From assembly GCA_037447655.1 (NCBI GenBank), contig JBBHKE010002729.1, positions 160,812-224,811 on the forward strand: a stretch of 64,000 nt of DNA, in the 5' to 3' direction. The notes under the pieces were generated by a model. The model searched no databases and was not told where the DNA came from. It saw nothing but the letters and a program-made list of their open reading frames with translations. Below, piece by piece: positions 44,709-55,114 of the stretch. The position numbers and the translations under genes are program-made. The DNA is from Zygnema cylindricum. Its lineage: Eukaryota; Streptophyta; Zygnematophyceae; Zygnematales; Zygnemataceae. How positions within the stretch are numbered: the first letter of the stretch is position 1; the number at the start of each line of letters is the position of its first letter.

Positions 44709-47700
44709 CTGAAACCGGCGCAGCAGCTCCGGGGAATGCAGATCCTTCTCGTCCACCCAAGAGTCGTCCTCGGCACCGTAACCCTTCCAACGCACCAAGT
44801 ATTGGGCGGATTTGGAGTTTCGCGAGTGACGTGACTGAAGGATTTCTTCTACCTCATACTCGTCTGAGGTTCCTTGAATGGGTGGTAAAGGAGTATGCCG
44901 TCGTCGATTAGGAAACACGAGATCCGGATCGCGGAATGGTTTAAGAAGGGAAACATGGAAAACATTGTGGATATGCAAGTCCGCCGGGATATCCAATTTG
45001 TACGCGACTTCGCCCACACGGGAAAGAATTGTAAACGGGCGCGTGAACTTTGGTGCCAACTTCTTAGAGAGGGCACCCGGCAAGGAGAGGTTTGCCATGT
45101 TAAGGCGAACCTTGTCTCCCACGCTAAAGACTGTGTCCTTCCGGTGAGCGTCGGCCTGCGACTTTTGACGATCTTTTGCCACTTGGAGCGCCTTGGCCGC
45201 CTTTTCCAGGTTTCCTTGTAAGGTTCTGGCAAAATCCAGAGCAGCCGGTGTTTGGCAGTCCGCTACCAGAAGGTTTTGGGGAAGAGTGGGTTGTCGTCCA
45301 TTTAGGGAGAATGGCGTAGCATTTGTTGACGAGTGCACTGCACTGTTGTATGCTACCTTGATTGTCGTTAAATGGTCCACCCAATCCGTTTGGTGCACCG
45401 AGACATAAGCCCGCAATGCTTCCTCCAAAGTTCGATTCACCCTTTCAGTCTGACCATCAGTTTGAGGGTGGTAGGTTGTGGACATTGCCAGCTGCGTGCC
45501 ACATAGCGCAAACAGATTTTGCCAAAAGTGGCTTACGAATTTCCGATCGCGGTCGCTGACAATTTTCTTTGGAAGTCCGTGATGGCGGAATATTTCCTGA
45601 AAGAATAAGTCCGCGATATCCCGTGCAGTAGCTGTAGTGGACGTTGGTAGAAAATGTGCCATTTTTGTCAGGTAATCCACGACGACGAAGATTGAGTCGT
45701 AGCCCTCCTTCGTCCGGGGAAGGGCCACGATAAAATCCATCGAGATCGCCTCCCAAGGAACAGATGGTATAGGGAGGGGGTGTAACAAGCCTTGTTGCCT
45801 TGAATCTGACTTGTTTCTATTACACGAGTCACACGTCCGGACATATTCGGCAATGTCCCGAGTCATATTTGGCCAGTAATACGCCTCAGCGACACGTGCG
45901 GTTGTTTTATCCCGCCCAAAATGTCCACTGAGCGGCTCGTCGTGACTCATTTGAAGAATCGTGTGACGAAGTTCCGTATTTGATGGCACATAAAGTCGTG
46001 TTGTCTTACTCGGTCTGTACCGCCACATACCATTGGCGGTTCGAACGAGTACTTTTCGTTTGATGAGTTCCTTTAGTGAGTCATCATCGCCGTAGGCGGC
46101 CTTTATCCGACTTAACCACTGTTCGTCCACTTGTACCGTACTGGTGACTGCGCTGAGCATCGAATCTTGCGCTGCGGTCGACGCTGCGCTTTCCTCTTCC
46201 ACAGAGTCTCCGTTCCCCTGCTGCGGTGCTTGCGCTGCGATCGTCGCTGCGCTTTTCTCTTTCACAGAGTCTCCGTTCCCCTGCTGCGGTGCTTGCGCTT
46301 GTTGCGCCGCAGCCGGCGCAGCGACGTCAGGTCTTCTGGACAGCGCATCTGCCGGGTTCGTCTTGCCCGGTTTATACTCAATAACAAGTTCCGGACCAAA
46401 GGTCTGCAAAAACGTCATCCAACGCACTTGTTTCTTGGACAACTTCGGCTGGGTTTGGAGATATTGTAAGGCGTGGTGATCCGTGATAACCTTGATCCGT
46501 TTCCCTTGAACGTAACACTTCCAAACCTCCAACGCATTGATAATAGCAATTGTTTCCTTCTCATGGGTGGCCCAATTCAACTCTGCTGCCTTTAGTTTGC
46601 GACTGTCGTAGGCGATGGGTTGAAGGCCCTTTCCTTGATCCTGCATAAGGATCGCTCCAATAGCCATGTCACTAGCGTCGGTAATTATCGTCCAAGGTAA
46701 GTCCGGATCGGGAACAGCTAACACAGGGGCGGTAACCAACCGCTCCTTTAGCGTGTTAAAGGCTGCCCCTTGCGCCGCTTTCCAATCATAGGGCACATCA
46801 TTCTTGAGCAATTCCGTGAGCGGTGCAGCGATTTTTGCGAAACCTTCGACAAAACGTCGATAATAGGAGCATAGTCCTAGAAAGCTTTGTAACTCTGTAA
46901 TATTCGTCGGCTGCGGCCACTCCTTAACCGCCGTAGTCTTGTTTGGATCCACTGCGATTCCGTCCCGGCTCACCACGTGGCCTAAAAAATCAATCTTTTC
47001 CTTGAAGAAGTCACATTTACTTCTTTTTGCGTATAACTTATGCTCCCGAAGGACTTGGAGGACCGTCCGTAAGTGCTTCATATGCTCCTCTCGCGTTCGG
47101 CTATACACTAATATGTCATCTAAAAAGACGATCACAAACGCGTCCAGATATTGCCGAAAGATGGAATTCATTAAATGCATAAAGGTCGCCGGTGCGTTAG
47201 TCAACCCGAACGGCATTACTCGAAACTGGAAATGACCGTATCGAGTTCTGAACGCCGTCTTCTCCACATCTTCCTCGGCAATTCTAATCTGGTGGTAGCC
47301 GCTCCGCAAGTCTATTTTCGAAAAATATTTGGCATCTCGAAGCCGATCCAACAATTCGTCTATCCTCGGAAGGGGGTACGCATTCTTCACTGTTAATTTG
47401 TTCAGCGCTCGGTAGTCAATGCACATACGAAAACCTCCATCTTTCTTGTTCACAAAGAGGACGGGGGCTCCATACGGTGACTTGCTTGGTTCGATTGCTC
47501 CGGCTTCGACCAACTCCGCAAGTTGCTTTTTGAGTTCGTCCAATTCGGTGTAGCTCATTTTGTACATCCGATTAGCCGGGGGTACCGCTCCAGGAACAAG
47601 CTCTATCTTATGGTCTACTTCGCGCTTCGGAGGTAATCCTTCGGGGAGCTTCGGGGGAAATACATCTGCGTACTCCTCGAGAAGTTTTGTCACGACTTCC

Positions 47701-48299
47701 GGGGCCTCTTCGGAAGTCTTTTCAATGTCGTCACTTTCTTTGGAGTCGAAGTCGGGGTCCTTCTTCATCCATTCTTCCGGGATCTCCTTCTTCGCCTCCT
47801 CCATTGGTTGGACGAGCGCCATACAAATCGTTTCCCCTTTCTTGAGTGCCCTCTTAAGCTGTAAGGCCGAAAGCAGGCGTCCCTCTTCCGCTCCCTTACC
47901 AGCCGCTCCCGCCTTTACCTCGAACTCTTCTTCACCTTTCTTTACTCTCATGGCGCCACTTCTCCAATCAATCGTCGGATTCCACTTTTGCAGCCACGGC
48001 TTCCCCAAGATTACCTCGTGGTCCCCAAGAGGTAACACATGAAGTGTGTCGTACCATCGGAATTTCCCAATTCCGACGCGTAACCTCGGGGTACGATGGG
48101 TAATGGACAAGGAACTTCCGTCGGCCAATCGTACCGCCTGATGATCGTTTAGTGCCACAAGAGGAAGTTTCAACCTTTTCACCGTCGCCTCGTTAATGAA
48201 GTTCCCCGATGCTCCGGAGTCCACCATGAAGTTAGCTGCACTCACTCCTATTTGACCCCGAAATATCAAAGGGTCTCCTCCTTCACCGGCTAACCTCAT
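42942..48299 (-). CDS. Pol polyprotein with chromodomain and long C-terminal extension
   Basis: 1785 residues counted from the first Met after the gag stop. Protease: MVDSGAS (25-31). Reverse transcriptase about 215-445, with [19 protein letters not shown] and the catalytic FLDD box (392-395). RNase H: TDAS (540-543) and DHHALQYL (607-614). Integrase: zinc-binding H786, H793, C823, C826, then Asp855, Asp916 and Glu952, a D,D(35)E arrangement. GPY/F-like module to about 1120. Chromodomain 1147-1197 with Y1148, W1171 and W1181 as likely methyl-lysine cage residues. About 590 further residues follow. Two 20-residue repeats ([12 protein letters not shown] type, 668-711) link RNase H to integrase. 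It is in the same frame as gag, so the natural product is one Gag-Pol chain. All catalytic residues checked are present. Confidence 0.95.
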   Translation of the reverse strand: MRLAGEGGDPLIFRGQIGVSAANFMVDSGASGNFINEATVKRLKLPLVALNDHQAVRLADGSSLSITHRTPRLRVGIGKFRWYDTLHVLPLGDHEVILGKPWLQKWNPTIDWRSGAMRVKKGEEEFEVKAGAAGKGAEEGRLLSALQLKRALKKGETICMALVQPMEEAKKEIPEEWMKKDPDFDSKESDDIEKTSEEAPEVVTKLLEEYADVFPPKLPEGLPPKREVDHKIELVPGAVPPANRMYKMSYTELDELKKQLAELVEAGAIEPSKSPYGAPVLFVNKKDGGFRMCIDYRALNKLTVKNAYPLPRIDELLDRLRDAKYFSKIDLRSGYHQIRIAEEDVEKTAFRTRYGHFQFRVMPFGLTNAPATFMHLMNSIFRQYLDAFVIVFLDDILVYSRTREEHMKHLRTVLQVLREHKLYAKRSKCDFFKEKIDFLGHVVSRDGIAVDPNKTTAVKEWPQPTNITELQSFLGLCSYYRRFVEGFAKIAAPLTELLKNDVPYDWKAAQGAAFNTLKERLVTAPVLAVPDPDLPWTIITDASDMAIGAILMQDQGKGLQPIAYDSRKLKAAELNWATHEKETIAIINALEVWKCYVQGKRIKVITDHHALQYLQTQPKLSKKQVRWMTFLQTFGPELVIEYKPGKTNPADALSRRPDVAAPAAAQQAQAPQQGNGDSVKEKSAATIAAQAPQQGNGDSVEEESAASTAAQDSMLSAVTSTVQVDEQWLSRIKAAYGDDDSLKELIKRKVLVRTANGMWRYRPSKTTRLYVPSNTELRHTILQMSHDEPLSGHFGRDKTTARVAEAYYWPNMTRDIAEYVRTCDSCNRNKSDSRQQGLLHPLPIPSVPWEAISMDFIVALPRTKEGYDSIFVVVDYLTKMAHFLPTSTTATARDIADLFFQEIFRHHGLPKKIVSDRDRKFVSHFWQNLFALCGTQLAMSTTYHPQTDGQTERVNRTLEEALRAYVSVHQTDWVDHLTTIKVAYNSAVHSSTNATPFSLNGRQPTLPQNLLVADCQTPAALDFARTLQGNLEKAAKALQVAKDRQKSQADAHRKDTVFSVGDKVRLNMANLSLPGALSKKLAPKFTRPFTILSRVGEVAYKLDIPADLHIHNVFHVSLLKPFRDPDLVFPNRRRHTPLPPIQGTSDEYEVEEILQSRHSRNSKSAQYLVRWKGYGAEDDSWVDEKDLHSPELLRRFQQSGDTQRNRRGNRSGRNQGANRSGATIAIIWGKRQGTAAAMSPYRSAVAAQSPQRNIVTMTLENLSTTAALTGKRNGAIVFHYVGDDEPSVSPQQRSFINVGRCDILAHCDASHISRVKPSTPGNIAVIRPHNQSSLDSLETTSLRTISLPSLLELPELSDSAGSMASSSSPPPKRRRLVRGRQEDPNRPERLLRAAEAMMEASRRREVEVEPELEKSASSEAGPAETSAGEGSENSQDPEYTPTREGDEELKEDHELSEAEEPEREPTPPPIEERASYLEVMRDPNKESTADEQSSESAERKAEEQYPSGDDVFLLRENRRDSEEESEQGEDIPDYLFPLPVDTQHPHLTFSFAKRFYWNPSEWPEEWRIGKPGDPIRIPADVPSHPAWNFMRTKDLGNNHKGYVQLNPHTLPFVEVVEDNYRYKIDVPGLLRHYHPWDVRLHDIISRAEVTPEVRVLKLARKNALQRARAARNHVSFKLRKVPRWEPADEEPERVSPVAEPGPRIPAPEEPASADVPQRTDVPEVEEGENQARERITRRRLAAADHHIALLETRCEQLQNQLDALRQEFEEYREETYDILRQLQFP

Positions 48300-48344
48300 A
48301 ACGGTAAGTTTTCCCTTTGTGGGACCTTTCCGTTTTGGACATTC

Positions 48345-49244
48345 TTAAGCCATGTGATCGGGAGAACCACACTGGAAACATAAGCCGTTTTGCCTCCTCC
48401 GCTGGATTTCCTCGGTGGATAAGTCATTGATCTTAGTCTTGGTAGTTTTCTTCTTTTTCCGCAGGACGTTGACCGTTTCCTTATCCTCCTTAATTGCTCC
48501 GAGCTCCATGGGGGTTGGACCTTCGTCTCGTCGGTTTCCTCCGCTACTACTCGACCCGTAGTGATAAGGTCTCCGGAGGTTAAAGTCGATTGAATCGGTC
48601 CGCTCCGCAAACTGGATGATTGCTGAGAGAGGAGGAGTCATGCTTTCCCGGGCAAGCCATTGTTCCACATCCTTACGAATAGACGACTTAAGCCCCTTCA
48701 CAAAACGATCCACGGCTTCATCCTCCGTCATCGTAGGTATTTGGACCTTGCACTCCAAGAACCTCTGCGTAAACTCCATCACTGAAGTTCGTTGCTTCAA
48801 TACTGCGATCTTATCTCTCGCCGCCTTCACCGTGTTGACGGGCTGCCAAGTATCGCGGAGAAGTTGAACGAAGAGTGCCCAGACGGTCGGTAACTCATCG
48901 TCCTCTACCAATGTTCTCCACCAAGCCCCCGCTGCCCCTTTAAGAAGACCACCCGCGTAGTGAATCTTCTCAGGATCCGACAGGCTAGGAAAATTCTCGA
49001 GATAATTCGCAACGGAGAATAGCCATGAGTCAAGGTTCTTGTGTCTTGCAGGATCAAACTCGTCGGGAAGTCTTAATTTCGGTCTCCGAAAGTCTCGCTC
49101 TATGCCTCCATGAGGTCGCTCCCCTAAACGCGACTCCAAGGCTGTGACAGTGTTACTCAGCTGCACGTTCTGTAACCTCACACTTTCTAACTCCCTCAGT
49201 ACTTGCGCCAACATCTCTGTAGTGGATACACCGTGTTCGTCCAT
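48345..49244 (-). pseudogene. Gag part of the polyprotein, closed by a nonsense codon
   Basis: 299 codons from MDEHGVSTTEM, about 35 bp after the primer site. The N-terminal about 45 residues form a coiled coil (AQVLRELESVRLQNVQLSN). Residues about 75-215 are a retrotransposon-gag capsid domain (WLFSVANYLENFPSLSDPEK, AWWRTL). A Lys-rich segment precedes the CCHC knuckle C289-x2-C292-x4-H297-x4-C302. Codon 300, inside the knuckle, is TAA (48345-48347); in the relative at 59411-60830 it is CGA (Arg). The frame is shared with pol, so this is one broken gag-pol frame. A programmed readthrough stop is less likely, because the relative has none. Confidence 0.9.
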
Positions 49245-49264
49245 GCTGTCGAGTCACGAGTGTT

Positions 49265-49276
49265 GCTCTGATACCA
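49265..49276 (-). other. Primer-binding site, initiator tRNA-Met type
   Basis: TGGTATCAGAGC, one base after the 5' LTR on the minus strand, is the classic plant LTR-retrotransposon site complementary to the 3' end of initiator tRNA-Met. In the relative at 60 kb it is mutated (TTGATATCGGAGC). Confidence 0.92.
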
Positions 49277-49277
49277 A

Positions 49278-49747
49278 TGTAAAAGAAGCACGCCACACCA
49301 CAACACGTTATAATGCACAGCGGAAACACCAAGGATCCTCCCGTAGCAACAGCAGGAATACACAGAACTCACAGACAAGGTTGAGCTTTATTACTTGAGA
49401 GAGAGTACAAGATTGCGCTAGCTGCGTCGGTCTACTTCTGGTGTCCTATTCACTAGGTCTACTCGCTTATTTAAACTAGCTACCTGCTAGTCAACCTAGT
49501 ACTGTACAGCTGTACACGTGGGCCGAGATCTATCCAAAACTTCCTTCTAGAACTATACAGTTCTATCTACATTTTGCGGCGTTGCTATACTTGCGCTGCT
49601 GCGCTACTAAGTTGCTATGCTGCTATGCTGCGCTGATCTGGAATCGCAGCTGCGCTGCTCTGGAATCGCAATTGCGCTGCTCTGGAATCGCAACCATAGC
49701 AGCCTAGCCCCAGCCACTAAGTACCCAACTCCTGTAACCCTATTACA
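49278..49747 (-). repeat. 5' LTR of the chromovirus
   Basis: 470 bp, TG...CA ends. As 5' LTR it should carry the promoter for minus-strand transcription. No unambiguous TATA box was singled out. It differs from the 3' LTR by a GA dinucleotide, one C insertion and about four substitutions. Confidence 0.97.
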
Positions 49748-50079
49748 GGAAACTTCTGAGTATTATATCTTGAGTGTTGTCGGGTCAATTGTGCTGAAAC
49801 TTTGGGAGTTATCACTGTTTATGCTACTCTCTATTCTGATAGAGTTTTGTGAAGTTTGGATGCTTGTATAAGAATTGGTGAGCACTTAAGAACAACTGTT
49901 TGGTAGGATTCTTGATAGCTTCTGAGAGTGTATCATGTCTACTTCTACTACTACTGCTGCTCCTCCACCTGCACCGGTGGTTGTAGAACAACAATGAGAA
50001 CCATTCACAGATCGTTTCTACCGTGTGAAGTGAGTATTCAATCAACCAATAGCGTTGCCCCGTGTTGCATCTTACAAAT
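49748..50079 (+). repeat. LTR/leader-like fragment beside the chromovirus
   Basis: Contains phrases shared in style with 3290-3546 (CTGAAACTTTG...GAAGTT). A start codon at 49935 opens MSTSTTTAAPPPAPVVVEQQ before a stop, reminiscent of a gag N-terminus. It is probably the 5' end of another retroelement cut off by rearrangement. Identification is weak. Confidence 0.3.
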
Positions 50080-50442
50080 CATAGTTCAAAAGTAGGTAAA
50101 AGTGGGCCCATACAATATGCCTATTGTACGCAAAACATACAATATGACCTTAAGACCCATATTGTATTGGCCACAAAATGAGAAAAAAGGTAATAGGGTT
50201 GAGTTACACATCGATCGATAGAGAATTTAACGTCATGTCTAAATTTTGAAAAACATTTAGACAAAAAGTTATTTTTCTGTGAGTTTTGAGGTACTTTTTA
50301 TTTAAACCGTCATATTTGGACGATCGGACGGTCGCTGATCAAAGTAGCGAGTTAAGAAGATCACATGAAAAGCCTATAACACAACTTATGATAAAAGCGC
50401 CTACAAAAGGCCTACATTAGAAACGCCTACTTTTGAACTATG
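50080..50442. mobile_element. Complete hAT-like MITE, 363 bp
   Basis: The terminal inverted repeats CATAGTTCAAAAGTAGG and CCTACTTTTGAACTATG are perfect. Eight-base flanks TTACAAAT (50072-50079) and TTACTAAT (50443-50450) match at 7 of 8, fitting the 8-bp duplication of hAT elements. It is non-coding. A truncated, inverted relative lies at 9500-10102. Confidence 0.75.
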
Positions 50443-50461
50443 TTACTAATGGATTTGCAAC

Positions 50462-50880
50462 CTAGTTGTTCAATATGCGCGATTTTTTCCTTTTTACCGA
50501 TTTCTACGTATTGTAGAAGACTTTTCAAGAAATCGCAAAAAAATGTCTACTGTAAACTTAAATTGAAGTTTTACGACAACTTGTAGACAAATTACGGTAA
50601 CTGTTCAATTTTTTATGGAAACTGTATGGAATTTGACGAAAAGATTCGATGCATGCGTTTGTACTTTCAGTTCAGTAAACTGTAGAAGAAGTACACGGAT
50701 ATGTATGGAAATTTATCGTCACGTATGCGGACATTTCCAAAAAGAGACGTTGCAGTGTCACACTATTTGAGCGTCGTAAGTTCAAAATGTGTACAAGCGC
50801 TTTCTTCAAATTTTTGAAAAGAAGTTGCCATAAATACTTCAACAACTGAAAGTGAAAATTCAAGGAAGACGCCATTACAG
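50462..50880. repeat. Dispersed repeat K, copy 2
   Basis: Matches 10103-10520, starting TAGTTGTTCAA and including GCGCGATTTTTTCC and the CGGACATTTYCRAAAAGAGAC region. It lies 20 bp from the hAT-like MITE, as in the first copy. Confidence 0.5.
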
Positions 50881-52138
50881 ACGCCACGGCAGTTGTTAGT
50901 AAATTGCCATTGAAGAAGACTAGGGATGTCAGCTATGAAGAGAATGTGATAGAATGGGAGAAGAGGAAGAGGTGGTTAGGGAAGACGATTCAAATGAAGA
51001 CATGATGGAATTCGATGTAGGGGAAGAAATTTAAAGCAAAAATAGATGAAGAACATGTGTATTTTTTTTGGGTCTAATGTGATTGTTTTTTTTATTATTT
51101 ATTAATATGTTACATCGTGCAATGTTGAATGATGAAAAATTTCATTTGCATATGCTTTCTACTTTGTTTTTTTTTAAGTTGCATGCTCTCAGAGAGGTAG
51201 AGAGAAAGCCATGGCTTCCTGTTTGTGAACGACAGACAATTCTATTATGGCAAAATATAGGCGTTTGGCAAGAGTTGAACCGGTGCCTATGTATGCCTTT
51301 AGTATCCGCTGATAGGCTGATTCGTCATCAGCTGATGTAGATTCTCCGATACAAGCATGAGGTGTGATAATTATTTAAATATATGTTATTCTTTACCGCT
51401 CATTTGACGGAATGCGTACAAACTGCGATACATGTTCAATTCAATTATTTTAACGTGTACGGATTTGTACGGGAAAAAATCATTAACGTTTTTTACTATT
51501 TTTTCAAATCGACCTCTCCAGTTTATACGTATTGTACGCTCATTCGAATCGTGCGTAAAATGCGTTTTGAACAGCTATGATTTGCAAACTAATTGTACTG
51601 TATGTGGTTGGCACTAAATTTATCGCTCCATTTTCAGTGCGATTTTGCGTTAGACAGTTTCTACGCTTAAGATGACGTCCTCTTTGATCAGCGAAACTGC
51701 TCTTCCGCTGAACTCTTTTTCAGTTGTTTCATGTGTGAAAATTGTGAAAATTGTTTCGGTTACATGCGAAATTACCCTAATTACGATTCACGGTGAGTAA
51801 ACACTTTTTGCTTAACCTATTTTTACTTCGGCAAAGTCTGGCCCAAGAGTTAGCGTCACAAAGTACAAAAAAATACGGAATTCGTATAGAAATGGCTCCA
51901 ATTGACAGAAAACCGAATCGATTGCCTTGACTTTTCAAAGTCAACATGATAATCTCACGACTGGTCAACATTTCATTGCGGACTAAAAATTTCTTTCCGG
52001 TTTCTTTTCAGGTGGAATCGACAAATCTGTGTACCGCTGCCGCCTAAAAATGAAACTGTCCGGTCCTAAATAAACGCGAAAGTCATAAAAATGAAACTGT
52101 CCGGTACTAAATAACCGCGAAAGTCAGAAAGGGTTTAA
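50881..52138. other. Non-coding; possible transposase tail remnant
   Basis: A 26-codon frame at 50954-51034 encodes a very acidic peptide (MGEEEEVVREDDSNEDMMEF...) ending in a stop. Acidic tails are common at the C-terminus of hAT transposases, but nothing upstream supports that. A near-duplicate ATAAAAATGAAACTGTCCGG run occurs around 52045-52105. No other gene was recognised. Confidence 0.3.
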
Positions 52139-52141
52139 TAA

Positions 52142-53298
52142 GGGCTTGTTCTCATGTAACCGAAACTTTGAAACGCTACTTTGGATTTTAGTGCAGATTT
52201 TACGGTGTACTTTTCAAAGTGTGCTTGAATGTCAATGATCATATGTCAATCGTTACTTGCGCCTTCATTACTTCAAATATGTGACATCTGTAGACGTCTA
52301 CAAAATTTGCGACAGTCTACGAAACGAAATGTGACGACTACGAAACTTCCTAAAATTGGTGACGTCTACAAAACGGCGACGGTTGTAGACGTCGAGGTTT
52401 TTGTGATTGTTGTAGATGTTTAGGGTTTTGTGACATAGCGCAGTCATGGTACACCGTGAATCGTTATTCGCGTAAAGGTTTCTTTAGCGTGTAGGAACAA
52501 TTACCGTTATTTACGCTAATTGAGAATTTGGAAATTTTCAACGAAATCGTTTATTCTAATTAGGAATTAGGGTTTTTTTTAAATAGTGTGGATAATTCTA
52601 TTTGAGAATTTGCAAAAAAAAAAGGTACCTTAAATAGCGTCCATTACGCGAATAACTATTCACGGTGTACCATGTGACGCCATCAGTACGTAGATTTTCC
52701 GCCATGGCTTCCCGATTTCGTTTTCTTATCTTTTATTATTCGATATGCCATCAAAGTTAGACCAAAAATATTAAAAATAAAGAAAAAAGAAAAAATCCTT
52801 CATTTGGTATTATTATTGCTCCATCTCGTGTAAATAGGAGAGAAAGAGGAGCTGTCGAGTGAGATTGAGGGGGAGAGACAAGGACGACATAAATTTTCCG
52901 AAGGACCCATGAATGAAAGTGGAGGTCTGAGACCCCAACGATTTTTTTCCGTACATGCTCGTCATTTTAGTACGTACATGCGCGTGACGCGCAGGTGAAA
53001 AAATAGAGTGTACTCCCTGTCGTTTAAAATTTTTGAAAACGTTTGACGCGTGCAGTAGGGTAGTATTTTGATAAAAATCAGGTCGCGATTTGATTCCAGT
53101 GCAAGTGTGAAGATGAGCTGGAAGTGGGTCGCGATGATAATAACGCCAAATTGCCTTACCTTCCAAGTTCCAAGATGGCGCAAATGTACTTGTGTTTTTG
53201 CCCAATTTTTGTACGGCGTAATATTTTCTTGTTTAAAGTCCCATTTTCTTTGAAAACGACGGAAAAAATCCCTTACTTGAACACATGGGAACACGCCC
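52142..53298. mobile_element. Complete PIF/Harbinger-like element, 1157 bp
   Basis: The left end GGGCTTGTTCTCATGT and right end ACATGGGAACACGCCC are imperfect inverted repeats. TAA flanks both sides (52139-52141 and 53299-53301), the PIF/Harbinger target. Subterminal GTAGACGTCTAC-type motifs lie at 52280-52440. The right about 280 bp match the left part of 7035-7722. It is non-coding apart from short frames. A 224-bp MITE is nested at 52448-52671. Confidence 0.8.
52448..52671. mobile_element. Nested 224-bp MITE with GGTACACCGTG ends
   Basis: Inverted terminal repeats of about 25 bp (GGTACACCGTGAATCGTTAT / ATAACTATTCACGGTGTACC) match at all but one position. The flanks CAT and ATG extend the palindrome, leaving the target duplication ambiguous. 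The related element copy at 54629-55107 lacks this insert. The end motif CGGTGTACC is scattered at many other places in the window. Confidence 0.75.
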
Positions 53299-53321
53299 TA
53301 AATCGTTTACAGTTTTCAAAA

Positions 53322-53331
53322 NNNNNNNNNN
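53322..53331. other. Assembly gap (10 N)
   Basis: It lies between the Harbinger-like element and a truncated gypsy copy, so the real junction is unknown. Confidence 1.
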
Positions 53332-53387
53332 TTGGGGGTACCTCGAGCCGCGTTAATTCCTCCTATTCCTTCGCCAGTTGCAGCGCT

Positions 53388-54154
53388 TCCTTATCCTCCT
53401 TAATTGCGCCGAGCTCCATGGGGGTTGGACCTTCGTCTCGTCGGTTTCCTCCGCTACTACCCGACACGTAGTGATAAGGTCTTCGGAGGTTAAAGTCGAC
53501 TGAATCGGTCCGCTCCGCAAACTGGATGATTGCTGAGAGAGGAGGAGTCGTGCTTTCCCGGGCAAGCCATTGTTCCACATCCCTACGAATAGACGACTTA
53601 AGCCCCTTCACGAAACGATCCACGGCTTCATCCTCCGTCATCGTAGGTATTTGAACCTTGCACTCCAAGAACCTCTGCGTAAACTCCATTACTGAAGTTC
53701 GTTGCTTCAATACTGCGATCTTATCTCTCGCCGCCTTCACCGTGTTGACGGGCTGCCAAGTGTCGCGGAGAAGTTGAACGAAGAGTGCCCAGACGGTCGG
53801 TAACTCATCGTCCTCTACCAATGTTCTCCACCAAGCCCCCGCTGCCCCTTTAAGAAGACCACCCGCGTAGTGAATCTTCTCAGGATCCGACAGGCTAGGA
53901 AAATTCTCAAGATAATTCGCAACGGAGAATAGCCATGAGTCAAGGTTCTTGTGTCTTGCAGGATCAAACTCGTCGGGAAGTCTTAATTTCGGTCTCCGAA
54001 AGTCTCGCTCTATGCCTCCATGAGGTCGCTCCCCTAGACGCGACTCCAAGGCTGTGACAATGTTACTCAGTTGCACGTTCTGTAACCTCACACTTTCTAA
54101 CTCCCTCAGTACTTGCGCCAACATCTCTGTAGTGGATACACCGTGTTCGTCCAT
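53388..54154 (-). pseudogene. Truncated chromovirus gag, copy 2
   Basis: From MDEHGVSTTEM, the coiled coil and capsid domain are nearly identical to the gag at 49244-48345. It diverges at codon about 256 (KEDKEA, then LQLAKE) and lacks the zinc knuckle and all of pol. Sequence at 53332-53387 (GGGGGTACCTCGAGCC...) is unrelated to the full element. The primer-binding region lies between gag and the LTR at 54189. It is part of a 5'-end fragment next to an assembly gap, so the truncation may be an assembly effect. Confidence 0.85.
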
Positions 54155-54188
54155 GCTGTCGAGTCACGGGTGATGGCTCCGATACCAA

Positions 54189-54628
54189 TGTAAAAGAAGC
54201 ACGCCACACCACAACATGATATAATGCACAGCGGAAAACACCAAGGATCCTCCCGTAGCAACAGCAGGAATACACAGAACTCACAGACAAGGTTGAGCTT
54301 TATTACTTGAGAGAGAGTACAAGATTGCGCTAGCTGCGTCGGTCTACTTCCGGTCCCCTATTCACTAGGTCTACTCGCCTATTTAAACTAGCTAACTGCT
54401 AGTCAACCTAGTACTGTACAGCTGTACACGTGGGCCGAGATCTATCCAATACTTCCTTCTAGAACTATACAGTTCTATCTACATTTTGCGGCGTTGCTAT
54501 ACTTGCGCTGCTGCGCTACTAAGTTGCTATGCTGCGCTGGTCTGGAATCGCAGCTGCGCTGCTCTGGAATCGCAACCATAACTGCCTAGCCCCAGCCACT
54601 AAGTACCCAACTCTGTAACCCTGTTACA
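54189..54628 (-). repeat. 5' LTR of truncated chromovirus copy 2
   Basis: 440 bp, TGTAAAAG...CTGTTACA. It is shorter than the LTRs of the main element because one GCTATGCTGC/GCTCTGGAATCGC repeat block is missing. The right flank enters Harbinger-like DNA at 54629. Confidence 0.93.
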
Positions 54629-55107
54629 CGCCCCCTCCTCTTTCTCTCATCTCTAAATGAAATGCAGCAATAATAGTATCAAATGAAAGATATTATTTTT
54701 TCCTTTTTTTTTTAATATTTTTGGTCTCAGTTTGATGGCATATCGAATGATAAAAGGTAAGAAAATCCACGGCAGAAAGCTTACGTGCTGATGACGTCAT
54801 AAGGTTGCATGACTTTGCAATGTCACAAAACCCTAAACATTTACAATGTCACAAAAAACTTGACGTCTACAACCGTCGCCGTTTTTGTAGACGTCACTAA
54901 TTTTATGAAGTTCCGTAGTCGTTTACATTTCGTTTCGTACTGTCGTAGGTTGTCACACATTTTGTAGACGTCTACAACTATCACATATTTGAAGTAATGA
55001 AGGCGCAAGTAATGATTGACATAGGAACACTTTGAAAAGTACATCGTAAAATCTGCGCTAAAATCCAAAGTAACATTTCAAAGTTTCGGTTACATGGGCA
55101 CACACCC
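54629..55107. mobile_element. Harbinger-like element, right half
   Basis: Reverse-complement match to 52142-52850 without the nested MITE, ending ACATGGGCACACACCC. Its left half is replaced by the chromovirus LTR at 54628 and presumably lost toward the gap. The base triplet after the end is TTT, so no clear target duplication. Confidence 0.65.
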
Positions 55108-55114
55108 TTTATAA

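Larger units (their letters stand above)
42424..49747 (-). mobile_element. Ty3/gypsy chromovirus, near full length
   Basis: Order on the minus strand is: 5' LTR (49278-49747), primer-binding site, gag, protease, reverse transcriptase, RNase H, integrase, chromodomain, C-terminal extension, polypurine tract, 3' LTR (42424-42894). The two LTRs differ by about four substitutions and two small indels in 470 bp, so insertion is recent on an evolutionary scale. Five-base flanks are GTCGT (left) and GGAAA (right), so no target-site duplication is seen. One in-frame TAA in the gag zinc knuckle breaks an otherwise single gag-pol frame. Two truncated relatives lie in the same orientation at 53.4-54.6 and 59.4-61.4 kb. 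Confidence 0.97.

Noticed and set aside
43062-48042. Plus-strand frames up to 160 codons across the chromovirus
   Set aside because: They are antisense shadows of the pol frame, with no domain and typical mirror codon composition.
49935-49997. Pro/Thr/Ala-rich start (MSTSTTTAAPPPAP) as a gene
   Set aside because: It stops after 20 codons and no continuation was found. It is noted only as a possible gag leader remnant.
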